DNA from: Lysobacterales bacterium
GTDB taxonomy: Bacteria; Pseudomonadota; Gammaproteobacteria; Xanthomonadales; SZUA-38
DNA: 64,000 nucleotides
Direction: 5' to 3'
NCBI GenBank assembly: GCA_028285525.1
Contig: JANQOZ010000050.1
Location: forward strand, 1-64,000
Shown: positions 1 to 6,557 of the stretch, piece after piece
Layout of the letters: every line of letters begins with the position of its first letter
Numbering within the stretch: position 1 is the stretch's first letter
Made by a program: the position numbers and the translations under genes
The notes under the pieces: model-generated
What the model was told of the DNA's origin: nothing
Databases searched by the model: none
The model's input: only the letters and a program-made list of their open reading frames with translations

Positions 1-201
1 GACAATCTGATCGCCGCCCTCAGGGCCGCCAACTGGCGGGTGTCGGGTCCGGCCGGCGCAGCTCAGCTGCTGGGCATCAAACCCACCACGCTCAACAGCC
101 GGCTGCGGGCGATGAACGTCGACGTACCGGCACTGCGGCGAGGTCGGCCGGCAAATGTTGAGTCGGCGGAGCCGGAGAGCACCTCAGAGACTGCGCCATA
201 G
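1..201 (+). CDS. C-terminal end of a Fis-type HTH transcriptional regulator (partial)
   Basis: The window opens inside a reading frame that ends with TAG at 199-201. The remaining 66 residues begin with a helix-turn-helix of the Fis/HTH_8 type (pattern AANWRVSGPAGAAQLLGIKPTTLNSRL), the DNA-binding module at the C-terminus of NtrC-family sigma-54 activators. The line 'AAxxLGIxPTTLxSRxxxxxI' is the recognition helix signature of that family. A Ser/Glu/Pro-rich tail of about 20 residues follows. The AAA+ and sensor domains lie outside the window, so the signal it responds to cannot be given. A sigma-54 activator is the most likely identity; a stand-alone Fis-like protein is possible. Confidence 0.75.
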   Translation, partial: DNLIAALRAANWRVSGPAGAAQLLGIKPTTLNSRLRAMNVDVPALRRGRPANVESAEPESTSETAP

Positions 202-262
202 ACCGCCCAAGAGGCCGCGCCGGAGACCGCAGAGTCACCTTGAAATTTAGTATATTGGGCCC

Positions 263-466
263 ATGACGTATTCCATGCGCGTGGTGGTGATGCTGCTGCT
301 GTTGGTGACGGCCCTGTCGGGCTGTTCTCGCTGGGTCTCGCCCGAGCGAAATGACCAGGGATGGTTTTGCAAACCCGATTCCGCCATACGCTATCGAGGC
401 CGGCTCCCGGAAGGCAGTTTCAGCGCAAGACCGGCGCCGCCGCATGGCAGCTGCCGACAGCCCTAG
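263..466 (+). CDS. Small predicted lipoprotein
   Basis: The 67-residue product starts with a basic/hydrophobic leader (run of Leu and Val) ending in a lipobox LSGC, so it should be lipidated at Cys21 and anchored in a membrane. The mature part is only about 45 residues, Pro/Arg-rich, with no motif I recognise. A second ATG at 275 would give a shorter leader and is equally plausible; neither has a strong Shine-Dalgarno sequence. It lies between the regulator and the glutaredoxin fusion on the same strand. Function unknown; the lipobox is the main reason for calling it real. Confidence 0.5.
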   Translation: MTYSMRVVVMLLLLVTALSGCSRWVSPERNDQGWFCKPDSAIRYRGRLPEGSFSARPAPPHGSCRQP

Positions 467-520
467 CGAGGCTGACGGGGAACCGCCCACACAAAGGCTC
501 ACATTCAGGAATTTCGAGAA

Positions 521-1444
521 ATGAATCAGGATCCCGTTGCGACTATCGAATCGCTGCTCAACGAAAACCGCGTTGTGCTGTTTATGAAAGGCACGCCCCA
601 GGCGCCCCAGTGCGGTTTTTCCGCCACGGCCTCGGGCATTTTGAATTCCCTGGTGGACAGCGGTTACGCGACCTTTAACGTCCTGGAAGACAACGAGGTG
701 CGGGAGGCCATCAAAACCTATGGCGACTGGCCGACGATCCCTCAGCTGTATATCGACCGCGAACTCGTCGGCGGCAGCGACATCGTTTCGCAGATGTTTA
801 ACTCCGGTGAGCTGCACCAGATGCTGGGTATGGAGCCGCCGGACCGCACACCGCCGGAGCTGCACATCAGCGAGAAAGCGGCGGAGGCAATCCGGCAGGG
901 CATGGAGAGCCAGCCTGGTGCTGATCTCCACTTCGCTATCGACGAATACTGGCGCTGTCAGTTTTCGCTGGAGCCGGCTTCGGGTGATGAGATCCGCAGC
1001 GAAGCGGGCGGCATCACCTTCCACATGGATATCAATACCGCCCAGCGTGCCAAGGGCGCCAAGATCGATTTTGAAGACACGATGCAGGGCACGGGCCTGA
1101 CCATCGACCTGCCCGAGGCGCCGCCGCCGGTGCTCGCACTGTCGGTCACCGATCTCAAAGCGCTGGTCGACGCAGGCAACGCACCGGCGGTCTACGATGT
1201 GCGTCCGGCCAGCGAGCAGGAGCAGGTGTCGCTGCCGTTCACCACGCCGCTGACGCGGGAGGAAATGCAGACGATCAACGCGCTGCCCAAGGACACGCCG
1301 ATCGCGTTCCTGTGCCACCACGGCCGCTCGAGCGCCGGCACCGCCGAACATTTCCGCAAACAGGGCTTCACGAAGGTCTACAATGTCACTGGCGGCATCG
1401 ACGCCTGGTCCAAAGAAGTGGACAGCTCGGTACCCACGTACTGA
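521..1444 (+). CDS. Monothiol glutaredoxin / A-type-like / rhodanese fusion protein
   Basis: This 307-residue cytosolic protein has three parts. Residues 1-107 are a Grx4-type monothiol glutaredoxin with the CGFS active site at 31-34 and the WPTIPQLYI and GGSDI glutathione-binding stretches; this family binds and transfers 2Fe-2S clusters. Residues about 112-200 look like an A-type carrier (HesB/IscA) fold, but the C-terminal CGC pair is absent and only one Cys (in YWRCQF) remains, so normal cluster binding is unlikely. Residues about 208-307 are a rhodanese domain with the active-site loop CHHGRSS, Cys265. The combination suggests Fe-S or persulfide handling. The stop codon is 12 bp before tRNA-Arg. 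Confidence 0.88.
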   Translation: MNQDPVATIESLLNENRVVLFMKGTPQAPQCGFSATASGILNSLVDSGYATFNVLEDNEVREAIKTYGDWPTIPQLYIDRELVGGSDIVSQMFNSGELHQMLGMEPPDRTPPELHISEKAAEAIRQGMESQPGADLHFAIDEYWRCQFSLEPASGDEIRSEAGGITFHMDINTAQRAKGAKIDFEDTMQGTGLTIDLPEAPPPVLALSVTDLKALVDAGNAPAVYDVRPASEQEQVSLPFTTPLTREEMQTINALPKDTPIAFLCHHGRSSAGTAEHFRKQGFTKVYNVTGGIDAWSKEVDSSVPTY

Positions 1445-1456
1445 CGAAAAAATCAC

Positions 1457-1533
1457 GCGCCCGTAGCTCAGCTGGATAGAGCATCAGGCTTCGAACCTGA
1501 GGGTCGGGAGTTCGAATCTCTCCGGGCGCGCCA
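1457..1533 (+). tRNA. tRNA-Arg (anticodon TCG)
   Basis: A complete cloverleaf can be drawn: acceptor stem GCGCCCG (1457-1463) with CGGGCGC (1523-1529), D arm GCTC/GAGC, anticodon stem TCAGG (1484-1488) with CCTGA (1496-1500), seven-base loop CTTCGAA with anticodon TCG (1491-1493), and T arm GGGAG/CTCTC around TTCGAAT. Discriminator G1530 and CCA 1531-1533 are encoded. It reads CGA arginine codons. It follows the glutaredoxin-fusion stop codon by only 12 bp, so it either shares that transcript or has a promoter inside the gene. Confidence 0.97.
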
Positions 1534-1538
1534 TCCAT

Positions 1539-1566
1539 AAAAAAACGGCCTTCGGGCCGTTTTTTT
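1539..1566 (+). terminator. Rho-independent terminator after tRNA-Arg
   Basis: A-rich 5' arm and CGGCC pair with GGCCG around a TTCG tetraloop (1551-1554), and the 3' arm runs into seven T residues (1560-1566). The A-tract/T-tract symmetry means it could also act from the other strand. It sits 5 bp after the tRNA CCA end and before the tandem repeat array. Confidence 0.93.
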
Positions 1567-1612
1567 ATGGACGGCAGGCCCGGAGAACTTGAGGAGAACT
1601 CCGCGCGGCTCT

Positions 1613-1940
1613 GCCGCGCAGTTCGAGCCGAGCGCGCAAAGCGCGCGACGCATCGCGCAGGAGCGAAGCGACGAGCGACCCCCTCGAGGGGTGAGCCCGC
1701 GCAGCGGGCGAATCATCTCTCCGGGCGCAGGGCGGGGCACTGGCATAGAACGCCGGCAGTGCCGCGCAGTTCGAGCCGAGCGCGCAAAGCGCGCGACGCA
1801 TCGCGCAGGAGCGAAGCCACGAGCGACCCCCTCGAGGGGTGAGCCCGCGGCGCGGGCGAATCATCTCTCCGGGCGCAGGACGGGGCACTGGCGAAGAACG
1901 GCGGCAAAGCCGCGCAGTTCGAGCCGAGCGCGCAAAGCGC
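1613..1940. repeat. 148-bp tandem repeats (2.2 copies) carrying the tRNA-Arg 3' end
   Basis: Copy 1 is 1613-1760, copy 2 is 1761-1908, and a third copy stops matching after 32 bp (1909-1940), just before the end of the tetR gene. Copies 1 and 2 are the same length and differ at about 9 positions. Each contains ATCTCTCCGGGCGC (1715-1728 and 1863-1876), identical to the last 14 nt of the tRNA body (1516-1529). Each also holds short perfect hairpins: GCGCGC-AAA-GCGCGC, CCCCTCGAGGGG, and GCCCGC-N3-GCGGGC. Two of the differences fall in the 3-nt loop of the last hairpin, leaving its stem intact. Open frames across the array on both strands are low-complexity artefacts; the interval 1567-1957 holds no credible gene. 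Confidence 0.95.
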
Positions 1941-1957
1941 AGCACGATTCGAACGCT

Positions 1958-2542
1958 CTACCTCGCCAGGACAGCGTCCACAGTAAACGCCGCAACCCTC
2001 CGGAGCTGGGCCTCGTCACCAAAAGCCTTCTCCATCACCACCAGCCCCCGCGCTACCGCAACCAGGTGTTCCGCGGTCAGGTGTGGATCGCCATTGAACT
2101 CGCCGGTTGTGAGTGCTTCGGCGAGCGTGTCTGAAATCAGAGTGATCAGGCGCTGCAGGAGTTCTGCAAACGCCTGCCGGGTGGTGTCCTGCGTGTCCGC
2201 AATGGAGGGAATCTCCATGAGCGCCCGCGTCGTCGGGCAGCCGCGGTGCGGGGTGCCGGTGCAGTAGTTGCTGATTGAATAGTCGTAGAAGTCCGCGAGT
2301 CTCTGGCGCAACGGGCCCCGGCTGACTCGGCGCGCAACGTTTTCCAGGTAGTCATCAGCGTATTGTTGGTAGGCTCGCAGAAACAGCGCTTCCTTGCTGC
2401 CATAAGCGTTGTAAAGGCTGCCTCGCTTGACGCCCACTTCGTTGGCGATATCAGTGAGAGATGTCCCCCGCACGCCCTTGCGCCAGAACTGCTCGAAGGC
2501 GGCATCCAGTACTTCCTGTTCCTCAAACTGTCGCGGTCTCAT
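1958..2542 (-). CDS. TetR/AcrR-family transcriptional repressor
   Basis: The 194-residue protein has the N-terminal TetR helix-turn-helix at about residues 25-52 (TSLTDIANEVGVKRGSLYNAYGSKEALF pattern), followed by an all-helical ligand/dimer domain typical of the family (about 190-200 aa). Conserved CTGTPHRGC and alpha-helical regions resemble YcdC/AcuR-type members that control detoxification genes. It is transcribed away from the GST-like gene, and the 114-bp gap carries two matching palindromes that are probable binding sites. It probably represses itself and the GST gene. The 3' end abuts the tRNA-linked repeat array. Confidence 0.9.
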   Translation of the reverse strand: MRPRQFEEQEVLDAAFEQFWRKGVRGTSLTDIANEVGVKRGSLYNAYGSKEALFLRAYQQYADDYLENVARRVSRGPLRQRLADFYDYSISNYCTGTPHRGCPTTRALMEIPSIADTQDTTRQAFAELLQRLITLISDTLAEALTTGEFNGDPHLTAEHLVAVARGLVVMEKAFGDEAQLRRVAAFTVDAVLAR

Positions 2543-2579
2543 GGGATTCTCTCCATCAGTCGCTTATGGTCGCACGATA

Positions 2580-2623
2580 TTTGACACCATGACAAAAACT
2601 GCTATTTTTGACGCCTTGTCAAA
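2580..2623. promoter_or_regulatory. Two tandem palindromic operators for the TetR repressor
   Basis: Two copies of TTTGAC-N5-GTCAAA lie in the divergent intergenic region: 2607-2623 is a perfect dyad, and 2580-2596 has one mismatch (TTTGAC-N5-GACAAA). Their centres are 27 bp apart. Viewed as a whole the region is also bounded by a perfect 10-bp inverted repeat, ATATTTGACA (2577-2586) and TGTCAAATAT (2617-2626). The 17-bp dyad size and location between tetR and its divergent neighbour are typical of TetR operators. Repressor binding here is inferred. Confidence 0.75.
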
Positions 2624-2656
2624 TATTGTCGCTGCCGACGAAAAGGGGGAGTTGAG

Positions 2657-3682
2657 GTGTTCATTCCGCGCAAAGGTGAGCCGGGAAATCAGATCGATCG
2701 ACCCGGTCAGTATGTGGTCTATGGCTGGGGTCGCAGCTACTTCACGCACAAGTTGACGGCCGCGCTGGACTATTACGAGGCCAGGTGGGAGATGCGGCCG
2801 AAGACCTCAGAGGTCGAACAGGAGCTTCGACTGCGCTCGGGGACGCATCAAGTGCCCGTGCTTCACACCCCGGAAAACTGGCTGATCGCGGACACGACCC
2901 CGCTGCTCCGCATGCTTGACGCCCGGTTTCCCGACCGCGCGATGTTTCCAGACGGCCCACTGGGCGTCCTCGTGCACATGGTGGAAGAGTATTTCGACGA
3001 GTGGATTGCCCGCACCACGGTCCACTGGCGCTGGAACTACCCGGAGAATCATGAGCAGCTGTCGCTCGACGCCGCCTACGGTGACCCGGAGCTCGCGCGC
3101 AGCATTGCCGAATGGGGCGTCAAGGTCTGCCGCGCAACGGGAGTCAGCAGCCAGCGACAGCAGGAAGCCGCGGAACAAGAGTACCGACGCATTCTCGATG
3201 CGGTGGCCGCTCAGCTCGAGCAGACGCCCTATCTGCTGGGAGACCGGCCCTGCGCGGTCGACTGCATCGTGCTCGCTGGCCTTCGAGCGCACTTTTTTCA
3301 CGACCCGGCGCCCCGCGAAGCTCTCTATGACGCGTATCCTGCGGTCGTGGCGTGGGTGGAACGGGACGCGGCGCAGTGGGGCGGGGAAGGGTCGCTCGTC
3401 CCGTTTCCCGACAGCACGGCGTTTGCCAGATTTGTCCTCGCCGAGATGGTTGAGACGTATCAGCCCTACGCGTTGGGCAACCGCCGTGCGCTAAGCGACG
3501 GAGATCGGGCGTTTGTGATCAATGTCTACGATGAGGACGTCAGTTATCTCGCTCGCCCCTACATTGAGCAGTCCAGAAAGATGGTTGTCGACCACATCGC
3601 TACCGGTCTGACCAAAGCCGACCAGGGTCGGGTGCGGGCATGGCTGGGGCAGGTGAACCTCGCGCCGGCGTTTGCGCCATAG
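2657..3682 (+). CDS. Glutathione S-transferase-like protein
   Basis: The 341-residue product reads as a GST-fold protein: an N-terminal thioredoxin-like half (about residues 15-95, with TPENWLIADTTPLLRMLDARFP matching the glutathione-binding beta3-beta4/alpha3 region, including the cis-Pro loop HQVPVLH) and a helical C-terminal half with the YLLGDRPCAVDCIVLAGL helix that matches the conserved N-capping box of GST helix 6. The C-terminus is about 100 residues longer than an ordinary GST, with a tail of unknown role. The start is GTG at 2657, preceded by GGGGGAG at 2645-2651. The divergent TetR gene and operators suggest an inducible detoxification or stress function. Confidence 0.78.
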   Translation: MFIPRKGEPGNQIDRPGQYVVYGWGRSYFTHKLTAALDYYEARWEMRPKTSEVEQELRLRSGTHQVPVLHTPENWLIADTTPLLRMLDARFPDRAMFPDGPLGVLVHMVEEYFDEWIARTTVHWRWNYPENHEQLSLDAAYGDPELARSIAEWGVKVCRATGVSSQRQQEAAEQEYRRILDAVAAQLEQTPYLLGDRPCAVDCIVLAGLRAHFFHDPAPREALYDAYPAVVAWVERDAAQWGGEGSLVPFPDSTAFARFVLAEMVETYQPYALGNRRALSDGDRAFVINVYDEDVSYLARPYIEQSRKMVVDHIATGLTKADQGRVRAWLGQVNLAPAFAP

Positions 3683-3689
3683 ACCCGGT

Positions 3690-3715
3690 GGCGCCGTGAA
3701 AATAGTAACGGCGCC
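3690..3715. terminator. Hairpin between convergent genes, possible terminator
   Basis: GGCGCCGT (3690-3697) pairs perfectly with ACGGCGCC (3708-3715) around a 10-nt AT-rich loop. It lies between the stops of the GST-like gene and the SnoaL-like gene, which converge. There is no U-tract on either strand, so intrinsic termination is uncertain. Confidence 0.4.
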
Positions 3716-3739
3716 GGACGGCGATCGACGCTGAGTGGA

Positions 3740-4201
3740 TCACTCGCGGCTGAGGCGTACTTCCACGACCGGTTCTGACGGGTAGTAGTAAACCCGATGA
3801 ATTAACGATCCGGAAAACTCGTAAATCGCTACGGCCTGTTGGGACTGTAAACCGCTTTCGCTCTCCCAGCTTGCGACCTCAACGGCGATGACCCGCTGGC
3901 CCGAGTCCATCGTTGCGGCGATTACCGATCGACAGCTCTTGCAGGACTCAAAGTAGTTTTTCATTGCGGTCTCGAGCGCGGCTCGGCCCTCGACTTCAAC
4001 GGCAACGTTGTCGGCTGAGACCGAGAGCCACTGGACGTTTTCGTCCACAAGTTTGGCCATTGCGTCAGCATCATGCCGGTTGAACGCGGCGACAAACTGC
4101 TCAACGAGCGCCTGGTTGTCGGCAGGAGACGCGGCGGTGCCTGCGGCGCAGGCGCTGCCGCCCAGCAGCGCCAGTAAAACCAGCAGCCGGGGCAGGGTCA
4201 C
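3740..4201 (-). CDS. Exported SnoaL-like / NTF2-fold protein
   Basis: The 153-residue product has a signal sequence (about 20 residues, LLVLLALLGGSACA) and then an NTF2-fold domain of the SnoaL/DUF4440 kind: 'LVEQFVAAFNRHDADAMAKLVDENVQWLS' is the typical opening helix pair of that superfamily. Cys at the signal end could make it a lipoprotein, but the lipobox is poor (Gly at -3). Such domains can be enzymes or simply small-molecule-binding proteins, so no substrate is proposed. Its start overlaps the stop of the upstream VOC gene by 4 bp (ATGA), so the two are translationally coupled. Confidence 0.75.
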   Translation of the reverse strand: MTLPRLLVLLALLGGSACAAGTAASPADNQALVEQFVAAFNRHDADAMAKLVDENVQWLSVSADNVAVEVEGRAALETAMKNYFESCKSCRSVIAATMDSGQRVIAVEVASWESESGLQSQQAVAIYEFSGSLIHRVYYYPSEPVVEVRLSRE

Positions 4202-4542
4202 AGCTGCCAGTAACCGATCTCGACACCGCCCGCGATGACAATCGCGCAGGTGCCATGGCCCGGCAATTCCATCGGGGGCAGGGCGACCTGAGCCCCGGCC
4301 GCGTCCGCCGCAGCGACGGTCGCCTGAATTTCGTCGACCAGAATGTAGTGGCGGACCACAGGCGCTTCGTCCTCGCGCAGGGGTCCACGAATCCCCAACA
4401 TCCCGCCATCGGCCAACGTTGCCGTGCGGGCGCCGCCCAGGTTGGGTTCGGCATCCCCGAAGGTCACGTTGTGGAGCTTCGCATAGGTGTCGCAGAGGCT
4501 TTCGACGTCCGGGGTCACAATTTCCAGGTACTGAATTTTCAT
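4198..4542 (-). CDS. VOC (glyoxalase/bleomycin-resistance-like) family protein
   Basis: The 114-residue protein has one VOC module: MKIQYLEIVTPDVESLCDTYAKL at the start is the usual beta1-alpha1 of a glyoxalase-like fold, and RHYILVDEIQATVAAADAAGAQV with a C-terminal EIGYW strand completes the second beta-alpha unit. VOC proteins often coordinate a metal; the typical His/Glu positions are only partly evident. I chose the ATG at 4542 because it begins exactly at the domain and has AGGAG 5 bp upstream; the frame stays open further upstream without similarity. It is the first gene of a two-gene operon with the SnoaL-like protein. Confidence 0.8.
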   Translation of the reverse strand: MKIQYLEIVTPDVESLCDTYAKLHNVTFGDAEPNLGGARTATLADGGMLGIRGPLREDEAPVVRHYILVDEIQATVAAADAAGAQVALPPMELPGHGTCAIVIAGGVEIGYWQL

Positions 4543-4712
4543 CGGGGCTCCTAGTGCGGGGAGTGAGCCGTGCTCACCGCCGACTCCGAAGGGTATCGCG
4601 CGCAGCACAGTGTTGTGACCGCAAGGGTAAGTCGCCCGGCTGGGATGGGGCAAATCGCCAGGGATGGCAGGTAGCGTGATAACGCCATCCACAGCGGTGC
4701 CTGAAGGCTTCG

Positions 4713-5624
4713 TTAATCGCGTGCGATTGAGAAGCCCACGGCACGAAGCTCGGCGCTCAGCGCTTTGGCCTGTGCCTCATCCAGCGATACCAGCGGGGGA
4801 CGTACCCTTAGCCACTCAGGATCACCGTTGCCCTCGGCGATGACCGCTTTAAGCGCCGGAATCATCGGATACCGCATGATGACCTCTCGGACGGCATTCA
4901 GCTCGGCCTGCCGGGCCTCCGCATCGGTGTCCCGGTAGTTCTGCCGCAGCCGGGCGATAGCGGCGGGATTGATATTGGCCGTGGCCGAGATACAGCCTGC
5001 GCCGCCGGCACGCATGGTCTTCAGCAGGAAAGCCTCGCTGCCGGCGTAAATTCGAAAGCCGTCCCAGCCGCGCTCGAGCATCGCCGACGTGTGGCGCCAG
5101 GCGCCGCCGCTGTCCTTGATGCCGGCGATAGTCCCCGGGTAGGCGGCAAGCAGCCGTTCAATCAGCTCCAGCGACAGCCCGACGCCGGAAACCGGCGGGA
5201 TGTGGTACAGCACAATCTTGAGCCTGGCGTCGCCGACCCGCTGGATGACCTCGCTGAAGCTGGCGAACAGCCCGTCATCGCTGACGCCTTTGTAGTAAAA
5301 GGGCGGCAGCATGAGCACGCCGGCGCAGCCGCGACTCACGGCGTGGCGGGTCAGCGCGACCGTGTCGGGCAGGGCGCAGCACCCCGTGCCGGGCAGGAGC
5401 CAGGCCGGTTCGATGCCCCCTTCGAGCAGGGCGTCCAGCAGCGCTGTTTTTTCGCTGACAGCCAGGGAGTTGGCCTCGCTGTTGGTGCCGAAGACGGCCA
5501 GCCCGACCTGCTGGCTGAGCAGCCAGCGACACTGATTCAGCAGTCTGGCGGGGTCGACGGCGAGGCTGGCGTCGAAAGGGGTGACGACGGGGCTCATGAC
5601 GCCCGGCAAGCTATTTTGAGTCAT
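4713..5624 (-). CDS. DapA/NanA-family class I aldolase or lyase
   Basis: This 303-residue protein is a (beta/alpha)8 barrel of the dihydrodipicolinate synthase/N-acetylneuraminate lyase family. Catalytic Tyr140 (in LYHIPPVSG) and the Schiff-base Lys170 (in GIKDSGG) are present, and the carboxylate-binding GTTGE-like loop is modified to GTNSEANSL (46-54). The changed loop and the absence of lysine-pathway neighbours argue against housekeeping DapA; a catabolic 2-keto-acid aldolase or lyase is more likely. The substrate cannot be told from sequence. It starts at 5624 and stands alone, divergent from the PuuD-like gene. Confidence 0.82.
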   Translation of the reverse strand: MTQNSLPGVMSPVVTPFDASLAVDPARLLNQCRWLLSQQVGLAVFGTNSEANSLAVSEKTALLDALLEGGIEPAWLLPGTGCCALPDTVALTRHAVSRGCAGVLMLPPFYYKGVSDDGLFASFSEVIQRVGDARLKIVLYHIPPVSGVGLSLELIERLLAAYPGTIAGIKDSGGAWRHTSAMLERGWDGFRIYAGSEAFLLKTMRAGGAGCISATANINPAAIARLRQNYRDTDAEARQAELNAVREVIMRYPMIPALKAVIAEGNGDPEWLRVRPPLVSLDEAQAKALSAELRAVGFSIARD

Positions 5625-5786
5625 TCATTCGATCCGGTCTCCCTCGATCGGAAGCAATTCGGTCGCCGGCGCGGCCGACTCCTACAGCCGCCAAGGCTAC
5701 CCATGAAAAAGTTTCCCGAGCAAATACAGTACTATGACGCCCAATCACCAAGAATATGGCGACCACAACGTGTTAAGGGGAAATCC

Positions 5787-6428
5787 ATGATGGCATTGAT
5801 CGACTTTCTTTTTCGCTGGTTCCACGTGCTGTTTGGTATCGTGTGGATCGGGCTTCTGTACTACTTCAACTTTGTCCAGGGCGAGTACTTTAAGGAGGCA
5901 ACCGGCGAGGCCAAGGCTGACGCGCTCAAAAAACTCGCTCCCCGAGCCCTCTGGTGGTTTCGCTGGGGCGCGATGTTCACGTTCATTACGGGCCTGTATC
6001 TGATCCACACCCTGGGTGCCGGCTTCAACCAGTACATCGCCGTGGGCGCCCTCGCCGGGATCTTCATGTTTCTCAACGTCTGGCTGGTGATCTGGCCGGC
6101 GCAGAAGATCGTCTGCGGCATCGTGCCGGGTGACGCCGGCAAGGCGGGTCCGAAGGCGCTGCTGGCGTCGCGGACCAATACGCTGTTCTCCGGCCCTATG
6201 CTGTTCGGCATGCTGGCATCCAAGCACGGCACCTACAGCGCCGAAGGTTTTGGTCAAGCTCTCAGCAGTTTGGACGATATTGGGTTCCTGGCGGGGCTTG
6301 GCATCATCGTGCTGCTGGAAATCAACGCGCTGGTCGGCAAGCTTGGGCCGATCGCCAGCGTTGTCGGTGTGATCCATATGAGCGTGCTGCTGACGGCCGT
6401 TATCTTTGGTCTGATGCACTTTTTATAG
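5787..6428 (+). CDS. PuuD-like (urate oxidase N-terminal type) integral membrane protein
   Basis: The 213-residue protein has five to six predicted membrane helices. The opening stretch (FLFRWFHVLFGIVWIGLLYYFNF, then LAPRALWWFRWGAMFTFITGLYL) matches the membrane domain found at the N-terminus of PuuD urate hydroxylase (DUF989/Urate_ox_N). The conserved His and the GIxWIG motif are seen. PuuD carries a cytochrome c domain after this; here it is missing, so the protein is the membrane half alone. The start is at 5787 behind AAGGGG (5775-5780); the frame is open further upstream but without similarity. Redox or transport role unknown. Confidence 0.75.
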   Translation: MMALIDFLFRWFHVLFGIVWIGLLYYFNFVQGEYFKEATGEAKADALKKLAPRALWWFRWGAMFTFITGLYLIHTLGAGFNQYIAVGALAGIFMFLNVWLVIWPAQKIVCGIVPGDAGKAGPKALLASRTNTLFSGPMLFGMLASKHGTYSAEGFGQALSSLDDIGFLAGLGIIVLLEINALVGKLGPIASVVGVIHMSVLLTAVIFGLMHFL

Positions 6429-6436
6429 CCGAAAAA

Positions 6437-6470
6437 AGCCCGCGATCAGCACCGGTTGCTGTCGCGGGCT
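6437..6470. terminator. Hairpin downstream of the PuuD-like gene
   Basis: AGCCCGCGA (6437-6445) pairs with TCGCGGGCT (6462-6470) with a 16-nt loop that itself contains CAGC/GCTG. A run of six A (6432-6437) precedes it, so the U-tract belongs to the minus strand; on the plus strand the stem is not followed by T. It lies 9 bp after the stop codon and may still end or stabilise the transcript. Confidence 0.45.
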
Positions 6471-6557
6471 GATCACCTGGCCTTGCTGGGACATTGACAC
6501 ATCATTGGCTTTTCCAACGCTACGCTGGGGAATTGCCTGGGACGGCTGGAACCACCT

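Noticed and set aside
92-1456. A 454-residue frame on the minus strand over the glutaredoxin fusion
   Set aside because: It is antisense to a well-supported gene, has low-complexity Arg/His-rich translation and no domain. Long antisense frames are expected in GC-rich DNA.
1516-1876. Repeats of the tRNA 3' end as attachment sites of an integrated element
   Set aside because: Only about 150-200 bp lie between the copies, with no integrase or cargo, and the repeated unit is far longer than an att core.
1613-1940. CRISPR array
   Set aside because: The units are 148 bp, adjacent without spacers, and GC-rich with internal hairpins; no cas genes are near.
1468-2267. Overlapping frames on both strands in the repeat array
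   Set aside because: They repeat with the 148-bp unit and have Arg/Ala-rich, low-complexity translations; they reflect the DNA repeat and not proteins.
5091-5786. Long N-terminal extension of the PuuD-like protein
   Set aside because: It would overlap the DapA-like gene antisense; ATG 5787 with a ribosome-binding site begins at the membrane domain.
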